In this document: positions 1-5,400 of the stretch, one piece after another
How the letters are laid out: each line of letters opens with the position of its first letter
Numbering within the stretch: the stretch's first letter is position 1
Assembly: GCA_029062725.1 (NCBI GenBank)
Contig: JAIDPP010000279.1
Location: forward strand, 1-5,400
Length of the DNA stretch: 5,400 nucleotides
Source: Muribaculaceae bacterium
GTDB lineage: Bacteria; Bacteroidota; Bacteroidia; Bacteroidales; Muribaculaceae
Direction: 5' to 3'
Notes under the pieces: generated by a model
Databases searched by the model: none
Told to the model about the DNA's origin: nothing
What the model saw: only the letters and a program-made list of their open reading frames with translations
Position numbers and translations under genes: made by a program

Positions 1-858
1 GGCCAGCACTATGTACCATTCCTTGGTCTCGGGATTCCAGTACATGTTGGGGTCACGGGCTTCAGTCTCAAGGGTGAAGACCGGATTGCCGGGATATTTA
101 ATAAAAGATTCGCCGTTGTTGTCGCTATGCGCGAGGCTCTGCATCTGGGAAGCGTTTGCCGAGGTGTAGAGCGCTACCACCGCATCCTTTCCGAAGCCGG
201 TGGAGTTTTCCTTATCGATAGCAGCCGATCCGGAGAATATGGTGCCGATGCCGTCGGGTTCGATAGCTACCGGCTGATGTTTCCAGTTGATGAGGTCTTT
301 GGAGGAGGAGTGTCCCCAGGTCATGTTTTGCCATTTGGAGCCGTAAGGATTCCACTGGTAATAGAGATGCCACTCTCCATCTTTATAGAACATCCCGTTG
401 GGGTCGTTCATCCATCCGTAAAGAGGAGTGTGGTGGTAAGCGGGCCGGAATTTCTCGGTGTTTGCCGTATCAAAAGAATCGGCCAGGGTGAACGAATCCC
501 AGCAAGCCCCCTCCTTAGCTTCGCGGAGGGAGGAGCGGTCATGGTTGGCGCTGATTTCGAGCACTACATTATGACCTTTGTAGGAAGAGAGGTCGAGGGG
601 CACCGTATAGTCGATTTTCGATTTAGCAAGACGGACGTAGAAAGTCTTGTCGATTCTTCCATCCACAAGGAGATTCACCTTTGCATCGGCTACAGACTCC
701 TGCACCGGCATCATAAGATAATTGCCGTCGCCTTCGATGCGCACCAAGGTATTGTTTACGCCAAGGTGCTCCACCTTAACGCCATCGCCGGCAGATGCGG
801 CGAAAGAGGCGCCCATAAGCATCGGGACCATCAGCATATATTTTCCTATGTTCATCAT
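1..858 (-). CDS. GH32 fructan hydrolase (levanase/inulinase type), N-terminal part, runs off left edge
   Basis: The 286 visible codons open a secreted glycoside hydrolase of family 32, which hydrolyses beta-fructosyl linkages in levan, inulin or sucrose-type sugars. Residues 1-23 look like a Sec signal peptide (hydrophobic core from about residue 8, AxA-type site ASA then GD); no lipobox Cys is present, so a periplasmic enzyme is likely. Residues about 25-135 form the beta-rich N-terminal module that precedes GH32 in Bacteroides fructanases (I believe DUF4980). The catalytic five-bladed propeller begins with WMNDPNG at 149-155, whose D152 is the expected nucleophile; WGH (181-183), FSGSA (208-212) and RDP (268-270, transition-state Asp 269) follow. 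The acid/base Glu of the EC motif lies outside the window. The start is fixed by an in-frame stop at 881-879; a second ATG follows at once. The gene diverges from the regulator. GH32 membership is very secure; exo- versus endo-action and levan versus inulin preference cannot be read from this fragment. Confidence 0.95.
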   Translation of the reverse strand, partial: MMNIGKYMLMVPMLMGASFAASAGDGVKVEHLGVNNTLVRIEGDGNYLMMPVQESVADAKVNLLVDGRIDKTFYVRLAKSKIDYTVPLDLSSYKGHNVVLEISANHDRSSLREAKEGACWDSFTLADSFDTANTEKFRPAYHHTPLYGWMNDPNGMFYKDGEWHLYYQWNPYGSKWQNMTWGHSSSKDLINWKHQPVAIEPDGIGTIFSGSAAIDKENSTGFGKDAVVALYTSANASQMQSLAHSDNNGESFIKYPGNPVFTLETEARDPNMYWNPETKEWYIVLA

Positions 859-952
859 ATCGGATTCTTTATTTGTTGTTATCGTTTACAGTTTGAAGCG
901 GATTTTATACCGTTGTGGTTCTGAATGTCTTTTCAGGTTTTTGGAAAGTCAC

Positions 953-999
953 GGAGGTTTTGAGAAACCCCTCCCTCCCCGTCACGGGGGGAGAGGGGG
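953..999. repeat. G/C-rich inverted repeat in GH32 leader, with overlapping alternative hairpin
   Basis: Positions 968-981 and 985-998 form an inverted repeat with a 3-nt loop. The 14-bp arms (C-rich left, G-rich right) have two non-identical positions, one of which becomes a G-U pair in RNA. A second, weaker stem, 953-960 (GGAGGTTT) with 965-974 (AAACCCCTCC, two extra C), shares bases 968-974 with it, so the two cannot form together. In the GH32 mRNA this lies about 95-140 nt upstream of the start codon. It could be a leader structure, a transcription pause, or simply a dispersed intergenic repeat; no U-tract directly follows the strong stem on either strand, so it is not a standard intrinsic terminator. 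Confidence 0.6.
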
Positions 1000-1076
1000 A
1001 AATCTACTAACAAACCTAACTTTATTAACCTATGCTATTCATTCTTGCATTGTGATTCCTTTCCGGAATCGCACCG

Positions 1077-1084
1077 CAAAGATA
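1077..1084 (-). promoter_or_regulatory. Candidate -7 box of GH32 gene promoter
   Basis: Read on the minus strand the sequence is TATCTTTG, a full match to the Bacteroidetes -7 consensus TAnnTTTG. Transcription would start near 1071, giving a leader of about 210 nt. No good -33 TTTG lies 19-21 bp upstream, as is common for activator-dependent promoters, and the GTTGCA half-sites lie just upstream, about 46-72 bp before the inferred start point. A second consensus match, TAGGTTTG at 1018-1011, is a possible alternative. Confidence 0.5.
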
Positions 1085-1116
1085 ATATGAAACCGGGAAA
1101 TGGTGTTATAACGGAG

Positions 1117-1151
1117 GTTGCAGAGGGTATAAAAAATGTTGCAAAGCAACA
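1117..1151. promoter_or_regulatory. Candidate regulator-binding element: GTTGCA direct repeat at 21-bp spacing plus inverted copy
   Basis: GTTGCA occurs at 1117-1122 and again at 1138-1143, exactly 21 bp start to start, the spacing typical of paired half-sites for AraC-type domains such as araI. The second copy belongs to a 14-base string TATAAAAAATGTTG that recurs before the transporter gene at 4062-4075. The second copy is also the left arm of a tight inverted repeat, TGTTGC-AAA-GCAACA (1137-1151). The element sits between the divergent GH32 and regulator promoters and could serve both. What is seen is the repeat; binding by the neighbouring regulator is inferred. Confidence 0.5.
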
Positions 1152-1193
1152 AAAATTAAATCGGATGAATGTTTTTTTATAGGGAAATTTTAG

Positions 1194-1201
1194 TAATTTT
1201 G
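1194..1201 (+). promoter_or_regulatory. Candidate -7 box of regulator gene promoter
   Basis: TAATTTTG matches TAnnTTTG perfectly and is identical to the box before the transporter gene. A start point near 1208 would give a leader of only about 15 nt to the ATG at 1223. Upstream, a T-run at 1172-1178 lies roughly where a -33 element is expected but is not a clear TTTG. Confidence 0.5.
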
Positions 1202-1222
1202 TTGAAAATCAAAATCTAACTG

Positions 1223-4012
1223 ATGAAACAACTCAAAAGACTACTTTCGATTACCGTTGTCCTGACCCTATTGCCCATACTTCTTTCCGGTTGCCTTGGA
1301 AGAAGAGAAAAGGCCATGTATAAGATCGGCATCTCCCAATGCAGCGATGATGACTGGCGTAAAAAGATGAACCAGGAGATCGAGCGCGAGGTTATGGTGC
1401 AACCTGATGTGGAGGTGGAGATACGTTCTGCCGACGACAGTAACGAGAAACAGATAGCAGACATAGAGTATTTTGTCGATAATGACTTCGATCTTATAAT
1501 AGTAGCCCCCAACGAGGCTGAGGCCTTGACTCCCGTGATAGATAAGGTATATAAGCAGGGTCTCCCTGTCATACTCTTCGACCGCAATATCAATTCCGAC
1601 AGTTTCACGGCCTGGCAGGGAGCTGACAACGACCAGATCGGCCATTCGGCGGCTCACTATGCCGCGCGGCTTGAGCGCGAGGCTCCGGGAAAGGGTAAGA
1701 TAATAGAACTCAGGGGACGCCCCGGTTCCACTCCGGCGCTCGAACGTCACACCGGTTTTGCGGAGACCGTGGAGGAGAACCCTTCTCTAAATATCATAGC
1801 TTCCGCTGTCGGTAACTGGACCTACGAGGAGGCCACTCCTGTGATCGACTCCTTATATAATATATATCCCGACGTCGATATTGTCTATGCCCACAACGAC
1901 CGCATGGCTATCGCCGCCTCCGATGTGGCGAAGCGGAGGGGTCTCCATCCGCGGATAATAGGAGTCGATGCCGCGCCCGGAATCGGTATAAAGGCCGTCA
2001 AGGACAGTGTGATTGATGCCACTTTCCTCTATCCAACTGAAGGTCATCAGTTGATCCGCACCGCACGCGCCATCCTGAGGGGAGAGGAATATGACCGTAT
2101 CCTTGAGCTCCCCTCCGCCTCGGCAGTTGACAGCAGCAATGCCGACATACTCCTTCTCCAGAACAAGGCGCTGATAGAGGAGACCGGCAAGCTGCGGATG
2201 CTTAAGGATGAGATAGATGAGTATTGGGAGAAGCATAATGCGCAGACGGTGCTGTTTTACGCCGCTGTCGCGATCCTGATGCTTTTTGCCGGAATGCTCT
2301 TCTTCATTCTGAGACTCTTCTGGCAGAACCGCCGCCATCAGCGCGAACTTGAGGAGCATAACCGGATTGTGGAGGAGGAGCGCGACAAGCAGGAATATCT
2401 CAATCAGGAGTTGCAGAAAGCCACGCAGTCGAAATTGGTATTCTTCACCAATGTTTCCCACGACCTGCGCACTCCGCTTACGCTTATCGCCGAGCCGGTG
2501 GATCAGCTGAAGGATGCCCCTAACCTTACGTCCGGGCAGAAGGAGCTGATGCAAATTGCTTCCAAGAACGTAAGGATTCTTAAGCGTCTTATAAACCAGA
2601 TACTCGACTTCCGAAAATATGAGAACGGGAAAATGGATCTCAATCTTCGGGAGGCCGATCTTGTCACTCTGCTGACGGAATGGACAGACTCTTTCCGCGC
2701 ATTGGCACGGAAACGTGATATACGGTTCTCGCTAAGATTGGATGATAAGGAAAATCTCATTTTAGCTATCGATACCGAGAAGATGGAGCGGGTATTCTTC
2801 AATCTTGTCTCCAATGCCTTCAAGCATACCCCGCCCAACGGACATATTGATATCCGTTGCGGCTGCGATGGAAACCGTCTGCTCCTTAGCGTCGCGGATA
2901 CCGGCGAGGGGATAGCTCCCGACGATCTTCAGCATATTTTCGAGCGCTTCTTTCAGGTGGAGAGCATACATCCGAACGGTTCGGGAATCGGTCTTGCGCT
3001 CACCAAATCTTTCGTGGAGCTTCATGGCGGAACGCTCGATGTGGAGAGTGAGCCGGGGAAGGGTTCCGTCTTTACGGTCTCCATTCCCGTGAAGCATGTC
3101 GCGGAGAGAGGGGATGATAGCGCGCATTTCACGGAGAGCGACGTGATCGCGGAGGTGGCTCCCGTAGAGGGGAGGGCTCCGGAGTTCGACAGCGACAAGC
3201 CGATGGTGCTTGTGATAGAAGATAACGAAGATATGCGCCGGATGGTAGCGGCATTGTTAGGTGACGATTATAACGTCGCGTTGGCTCCGGACGGGAAAGA
3301 GGGTTTGCGTATGGCCGCGCGGTATGTGCCTGACCTGATAGTGTCGGATGTCATGATGCCGGTTATGGATGGTCTGGAATGTTGCCGGCGTATCAAGGAG
3401 GAGGTGAGCACATCGCATATTCCGGTGCTTCTTCTTACTGCATGTTCGCTCGACGAGCAGAAGGCGGCGGGATACGACAGCGGAGCCGACGGCTATCTGT
3501 CCAAGCCTTTCAGTCGGGACGTGCTCCTGGCACGCTGCCGGAGTCTGCTTGCCAACCGCCGCCGTATCCGCGATCTCTGGAGCACGACAGCAGCGGTGAG
3601 GAAAGATAATATTACCACCGCTAAAAAAGAGAAAGAATCCGCTAAGGAGAAGGCTGTGGAGAGGGCGCATGAGACCGGCCCGCTTGATAATGAGTTCTAC
3701 AACCGCTTCCTGCAGAAGGTGGAGGAGAGGATCGGCGACTCAGATCTAAATGTCGATTCGCTGGCATCCGACCTTGGTCTCGGGCGCTCGCAGTTCTACC
3801 GTAAGATAAAGGCTCTGACAAACTATTCACCCGTGGAGCTGCTGCGCCGTCTGCGTCTTCAGCGTGCACGCGATCTTCTGACCACGACAGATAAAAGCAT
3901 CTCCGAAATAGCATACGAGGTCGGCTTCTCCACCCCGGCCTACTTCACCAAGTGCTTCCGCGACTCCTTCGGTCAGACTCCATCGGAGCTTCGGGAGAAC
4001 TTGGGAGGCTGA
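1223..4012 (+). CDS. Hybrid two-component system regulator with periplasmic sugar-binding-protein sensor (BT1754-like)
   Basis: This complete 929-residue protein joins sensor, kinase and transcription factor. Residues 1-24 are a signal sequence ending in a lipobox (LSGC, Cys24). Residues about 33-310 form a type I periplasmic binding protein (ribose-binding/LacI-like) with candidate sugar contacts at D120-R121, R164/R166, N225-D226 and D249. A membrane helix spans about 343-363, followed by a charged signalling helix (368-408). The histidine kinase has H413 in SHDLRTPL, N-box N531, G1 DTGEGI (559-564) and G2 GSGIGLAL (586-593). The receiver (about 661-778) has E666/D667, phospho-acceptor D709, T739 and K761. 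A Lys-rich linker (794-820) leads to an AraC-type double helix-turn-helix (about 830-927), intact at both helices. It should sense a periplasmic sugar and activate this locus. The same architecture in B. thetaiotaomicron BT1754 binds fructose, and the GH32 neighbour supports the same ligand here, but specificity is inferred. It lacks the beta-propeller/Y_Y_Y sensor of most such hybrids, hence the shorter length. Confidence 0.96.
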   Translation: MKQLKRLLSITVVLTLLPILLSGCLGRREKAMYKIGISQCSDDDWRKKMNQEIEREVMVQPDVEVEIRSADDSNEKQIADIEYFVDNDFDLIIVAPNEAEALTPVIDKVYKQGLPVILFDRNINSDSFTAWQGADNDQIGHSAAHYAARLEREAPGKGKIIELRGRPGSTPALERHTGFAETVEENPSLNIIASAVGNWTYEEATPVIDSLYNIYPDVDIVYAHNDRMAIAASDVAKRRGLHPRIIGVDAAPGIGIKAVKDSVIDATFLYPTEGHQLIRTARAILRGEEYDRILELPSASAVDSSNADILLLQNKALIEETGKLRMLKDEIDEYWEKHNAQTVLFYAAVAILMLFAGMLFFILRLFWQNRRHQRELEEHNRIVEEERDKQEYLNQELQKATQSKLVFFTNVSHDLRTPLTLIAEPVDQLKDAPNLTSGQKELMQIASKNVRILKRLINQILDFRKYENGKMDLNLREADLVTLLTEWTDSFRALARKRDIRFSLRLDDKENLILAIDTEKMERVFFNLVSNAFKHTPPNGHIDIRCGCDGNRLLLSVADTGEGIAPDDLQHIFERFFQVESIHPNGSGIGLALTKSFVELHGGTLDVESEPGKGSVFTVSIPVKHVAERGDDSAHFTESDVIAEVAPVEGRAPEFDSDKPMVLVIEDNEDMRRMVAALLGDDYNVALAPDGKEGLRMAARYVPDLIVSDVMMPVMDGLECCRRIKEEVSTSHIPVLLLTACSLDEQKAAGYDSGADGYLSKPFSRDVLLARCRSLLANRRRIRDLWSTTAAVRKDNITTAKKEKESAKEKAVERAHETGPLDNEFYNRFLQKVEERIGDSDLNVDSLASDLGLGRSQFYRKIKALTNYSPVELLRRLRLQRARDLLTTTDKSISEIAYEVGFSTPAYFTKCFRDSFGQTPSELRENLGG

Positions 4013-4050
4013 GGCGAGCAGATCGGATATTTGAAGAGAGGAGAGAATTT

Positions 4051-4077
4051 GTTGCAAATTATATAAAAAATGTTGTA
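4051..4077. promoter_or_regulatory. Second copy of GTTG(C/T)A direct repeat, upstream of SusC-type gene
   Basis: GTTGCA at 4051-4056 and GTTGTA at 4072-4077 are again 21 bp apart and share TATAAAAAATGTTG (4062-4075) with the element before the regulator. A third copy in reverse orientation (TGCAAC, 4100-4105) lies about 31 bp upstream of the -7 box. In the GH32 promoter the nearest TGCAAC, read in the gene's own direction, lies 32 bp from its -7 box. This similar placement supports a shared operator for the AraC-type domain, although no binding data are available. Confidence 0.5.
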
Positions 4078-4114
4078 TCACGCTTTTTATCATAGCTGAT
4101 GCAACATTTTTTAT
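4063..4114 (+). terminator. 18-bp inverted repeat after the regulator gene: probable intrinsic terminator, overlapping the candidate operator
   Basis: Arms 4063-4080 and 4097-4114 are complementary at 17 of 18 positions, and the one exception (T4076 opposite G4101) is a G-U pair in RNA, so the transcript can pair fully. Three more pairs (4082-4084 with 4094-4096) shorten the loop. The stem is A-rich on the left and ends in six T on the right, the form of a bidirectional terminator, 51 nt after the regulator's stop codon. The arms also contain two of the GTTG(C/T)A half-sites, so the structure may instead, or also, be a protein-binding site. Confidence 0.55.
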
Positions 4115-4136
4115 TAACATATTTTTGGATTCAGGA

Positions 4137-4144
4137 TAATTTTG
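4137..4144 (+). promoter_or_regulatory. Candidate -7 box of SusC-type gene promoter
   Basis: TAATTTTG fits TAnnTTTG exactly and equals the box before the regulator gene. The inferred start near 4151 gives a leader of about 30 nt, AT-rich and with no Shine-Dalgarno motif. The expected -33 position (about 4113-4117) reads ATTAA or similar rather than TTTG, consistent with a promoter that needs an activator. Confidence 0.55.
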
Positions 4145-4179
4145 CGCCAAAACCATTTACTTAATTAAACTCACTTCAA

Positions 4180-5400
4180 ATGACACGAATCTTATTAAGC
4201 GCGGTCATGCTTCTGACGACATTGCTGACTTATGCACAGAATGTCAATGTGAATGGAAGTGTATATGCCCGCACAGACAACGAACCTATCATTGGTGCGA
4301 CAGTATTTTGTCCGGTAACCAACCAGGGTACGACAACGGATATTGATGGAGCATTCCAGATTTCCGTACCCCAGGGAGCCACTCTTAAAATCTCCTATGT
4401 AGGATATCAGCCGGTGGAAGTTGGAGCTGAACCCTCGCTGACAATCTATATGGATGAAGACGACGCCCTGCTTGACGAGCTGGTGGTGGTCGGTTATCAG
4501 ACGGTGCGTAAGGCGGATTTGACAGGCTCCGTATCTGTGGTATCGACCAAGGAGCTCGAGACTTCCTCCGACAGCGATCCCATGCGTGCCCTTCAGGGTA
4601 AAGTGCCGGGTATGACGATTACCGGTAACGGTTCTCCGGCGGGTACAGGTTCTGTCAGAATCCGCGGTATCGGCTCGTTCAATGCTTCGCAGGACCCTCT
4701 TTTCATTATCGACGGTGTGCCGACCACAGCCACCCTCAACTCACTTAACATGAACGACATCGAGAGCATGCAGGTGTTGAAAGATGCGGCTTCCGCTTCT
4801 ATCTATGGTTCACGCGCTGCCAACGGTGTCATAGTTATCACGACAAAAAAGGGTAAGAGTAAGGAGAAGGTGAATGTAAGTTTCAGTGCAAACTTCTCTT
4901 CGCAGTTCTATTCCGGACAGTCAAAGATGAAACTTCTCGATACTCCGGGATATGCCACGGCGATGGCTCAGGCCGCCTTGAACGACGGTCTTGATCCCGT
5001 GGCTTACGCTTCCAGCTATGGATTGAACCTCAATGCGACATCCGGTTATCCCATCAGCGTATATGATATCGCAACCAACCAATATAAGAATTATATTGTA
5101 AACGGTCAGTATGACGGCTATATCAACGCCAAGAAGACCATGCTTATGTCGAATACCGACTGGCTTGATGAGATTTCCCGTACAGGCTTCTCGCAGCACT
5201 ATGACGCATCAGTCTCCTCTTCTTCTGAAAAAGGATCTGCGTTCTTCTCTCTCGGATATAAAAAGAATGAGGGTATTCTCAAATATACAAATTTTGAGAA
5301 CGTAGCCATGCGTGTCAATACGTCATACGATATCTCAAAAGTTCTGACTGTAGCAGAGAACCTCACCCTGACCTATACCGATCAGGTGGATTGCCAGCCC
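4180..5400 (+). CDS. SusC/RagA-family TonB-dependent outer-membrane transporter, N-terminal part, runs off right edge
   Basis: The first 407 codons of a SusC-type porin, which with a SusD lipoprotein imports oligosaccharides across the outer membrane using TonB energy. Residues 1-19 are a signal peptide (cleavage expected at YA|QN). Residues about 23-93 form the carboxypeptidase-regulatory-like beta-sandwich usual in this family. A TonB-box-like DELVVVGYQ follows at 99-107, then the plug domain (about 112-226), which ends with the SusC signature: DIESMQVLKDA from 193, IYGSRAANG at 208-216 and ITTKKGK to 226. The barrel starts after that and is cut by the window; full members are about 1000 residues. 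No STN domain precedes the beta-sandwich, so control by an anti-sigma/ECF pair is unlikely, which agrees with the adjacent hybrid regulator. The substrate is inferred to be a fructan from the GH32 neighbour. The start is set by the signal peptide, 168 nt after the regulator's stop codon. Confidence 0.95.
   Translation, partial: MTRILLSAVMLLTTLLTYAQNVNVNGSVYARTDNEPIIGATVFCPVTNQGTTTDIDGAFQISVPQGATLKISYVGYQPVEVGAEPSLTIYMDEDDALLDELVVVGYQTVRKADLTGSVSVVSTKELETSSDSDPMRALQGKVPGMTITGNGSPAGTGSVRIRGIGSFNASQDPLFIIDGVPTTATLNSLNMNDIESMQVLKDAASASIYGSRAANGVIVITTKKGKSKEKVNVSFSANFSSQFYSGQSKMKLLDTPGYATAMAQAALNDGLDPVAYASSYGLNLNATSGYPISVYDIATNQYKNYIVNGQYDGYINAKKTMLMSNTDWLDEISRTGFSQHYDASVSSSSEKGSAFFSLGYKKNEGILKYTNFENVAMRVNTSYDISKVLTVAENLTLTYTDQVDCQP

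Larger units (their letters stand above)
859..1222. other. Divergent intergenic region between GH32 gene and regulator
   Basis: This stretch has no credible gene. It contains the long presumed leader of the GH32 mRNA, a G/C-rich hairpin near 968-998, a minus-strand -7 box at 1084-1077, the GTTGCA repeat element at 1117-1151 and a plus-strand -7 box at 1194-1201. Open frames on the plus strand here read through the antisense of the GH32 gene and the G/C hairpin and have no family features. Confidence 0.8.

Noticed and set aside
127..924. Long plus-strand open frame of 265 codons
   Set aside because: It is antisense to the GH32 gene, whose minus-strand frame carries the WMNDPNG, WGH, FSGSA and RDP motifs; the plus-strand product shows no recognisable domain.
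1011..1018. TAGGTTTG on the minus strand as the main GH32 promoter
   Set aside because: It fits the -7 consensus, but it is far from the GTTGCA half-sites and has no -33 element; the box at 1084-1077 is better placed. It remains possible as a secondary start.
722..1090. Plus-strand open frame reaching into the intergenic region
   Set aside because: It crosses the GH32 start, the G/C hairpin and a promoter box, and its product has no family features.
1137..1151. TGTTGC-AAA-GCAACA hairpin as an intrinsic terminator
   Set aside because: The stem is only 6 bp with a 3-nt loop, and it lies upstream of two divergent genes, where no transcript is expected to end. An operator role fits better.
1216..4156. 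Several minus-strand open frames of 90-233 codons and a short plus-strand one inside the regulator gene
   Set aside because: All are shadows of the 929-codon frame, which has every motif of a hybrid two-component regulator from end to end.
4921..5305. Open frames on both strands within the transporter gene
   Set aside because: They overlap the SusC-type frame, which remains open to the window edge and matches the family.
1..5400. CRISPR arrays, tRNA or rRNA genes, insertion sequences
   Set aside because: No regularly spaced repeats, cloverleaf-like segments, transposase motifs or flanking duplications were seen.

Overview
The window looks like part of a fructan (levan- or inulin-type) polysaccharide utilisation locus from a Bacteroidales bacterium. 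The evidence is a SusC-type TonB-dependent receptor, a one-protein hybrid two-component regulator, -7 boxes of the Bacteroidetes form TAnnTTTG, and A-rich leaders without clear Shine-Dalgarno sequences. The fairly balanced base composition would suit Muribaculaceae or a similar gut lineage, but that placement is inference.

Layout. Positions 1-858 (minus strand) hold the N-terminal 286 codons of a secreted glycoside hydrolase family 32 (GH32) enzyme; the rest lies beyond the left edge. Positions 859-1222 are a divergent intergenic region with a candidate promoter for each neighbour, a G/C-rich hairpin in the enzyme's probable leader, and a repeated GTTGCA element. Positions 1223-4012 (plus strand) encode a complete 929-residue regulator: a sugar-binding-protein-like periplasmic sensor, one membrane segment, histidine kinase, receiver and AraC-type DNA-binding domain. 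Positions 4013-4179 carry a second copy of the GTTGCA element, a long inverted repeat that may be the regulator's terminator, and a good -7 box. Positions 4180-5400 (plus strand) hold the first 407 codons of a SusC-family outer-membrane transporter, which runs off the right edge.

How they would work together: the SusC-type pore (with a SusD partner expected downstream, not visible) imports oligosaccharide, the GH32 enzyme releases fructose in the periplasm, and the sensor binds the sugar and activates the locus. This matches the published BT1754-BT1765 fructan system of Bacteroides thetaiotaomicron. The protein families are familiar, and I see no new enzymatic or defence system. The most interesting unexplained signal is the shared non-coding element before the regulator and enzyme (1117-1151) and before the transporter (4051-4114). 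It has two GTTG(C/T)A half-sites exactly 21 bp apart plus an inverted partner, which makes it a candidate binding site for the regulator.
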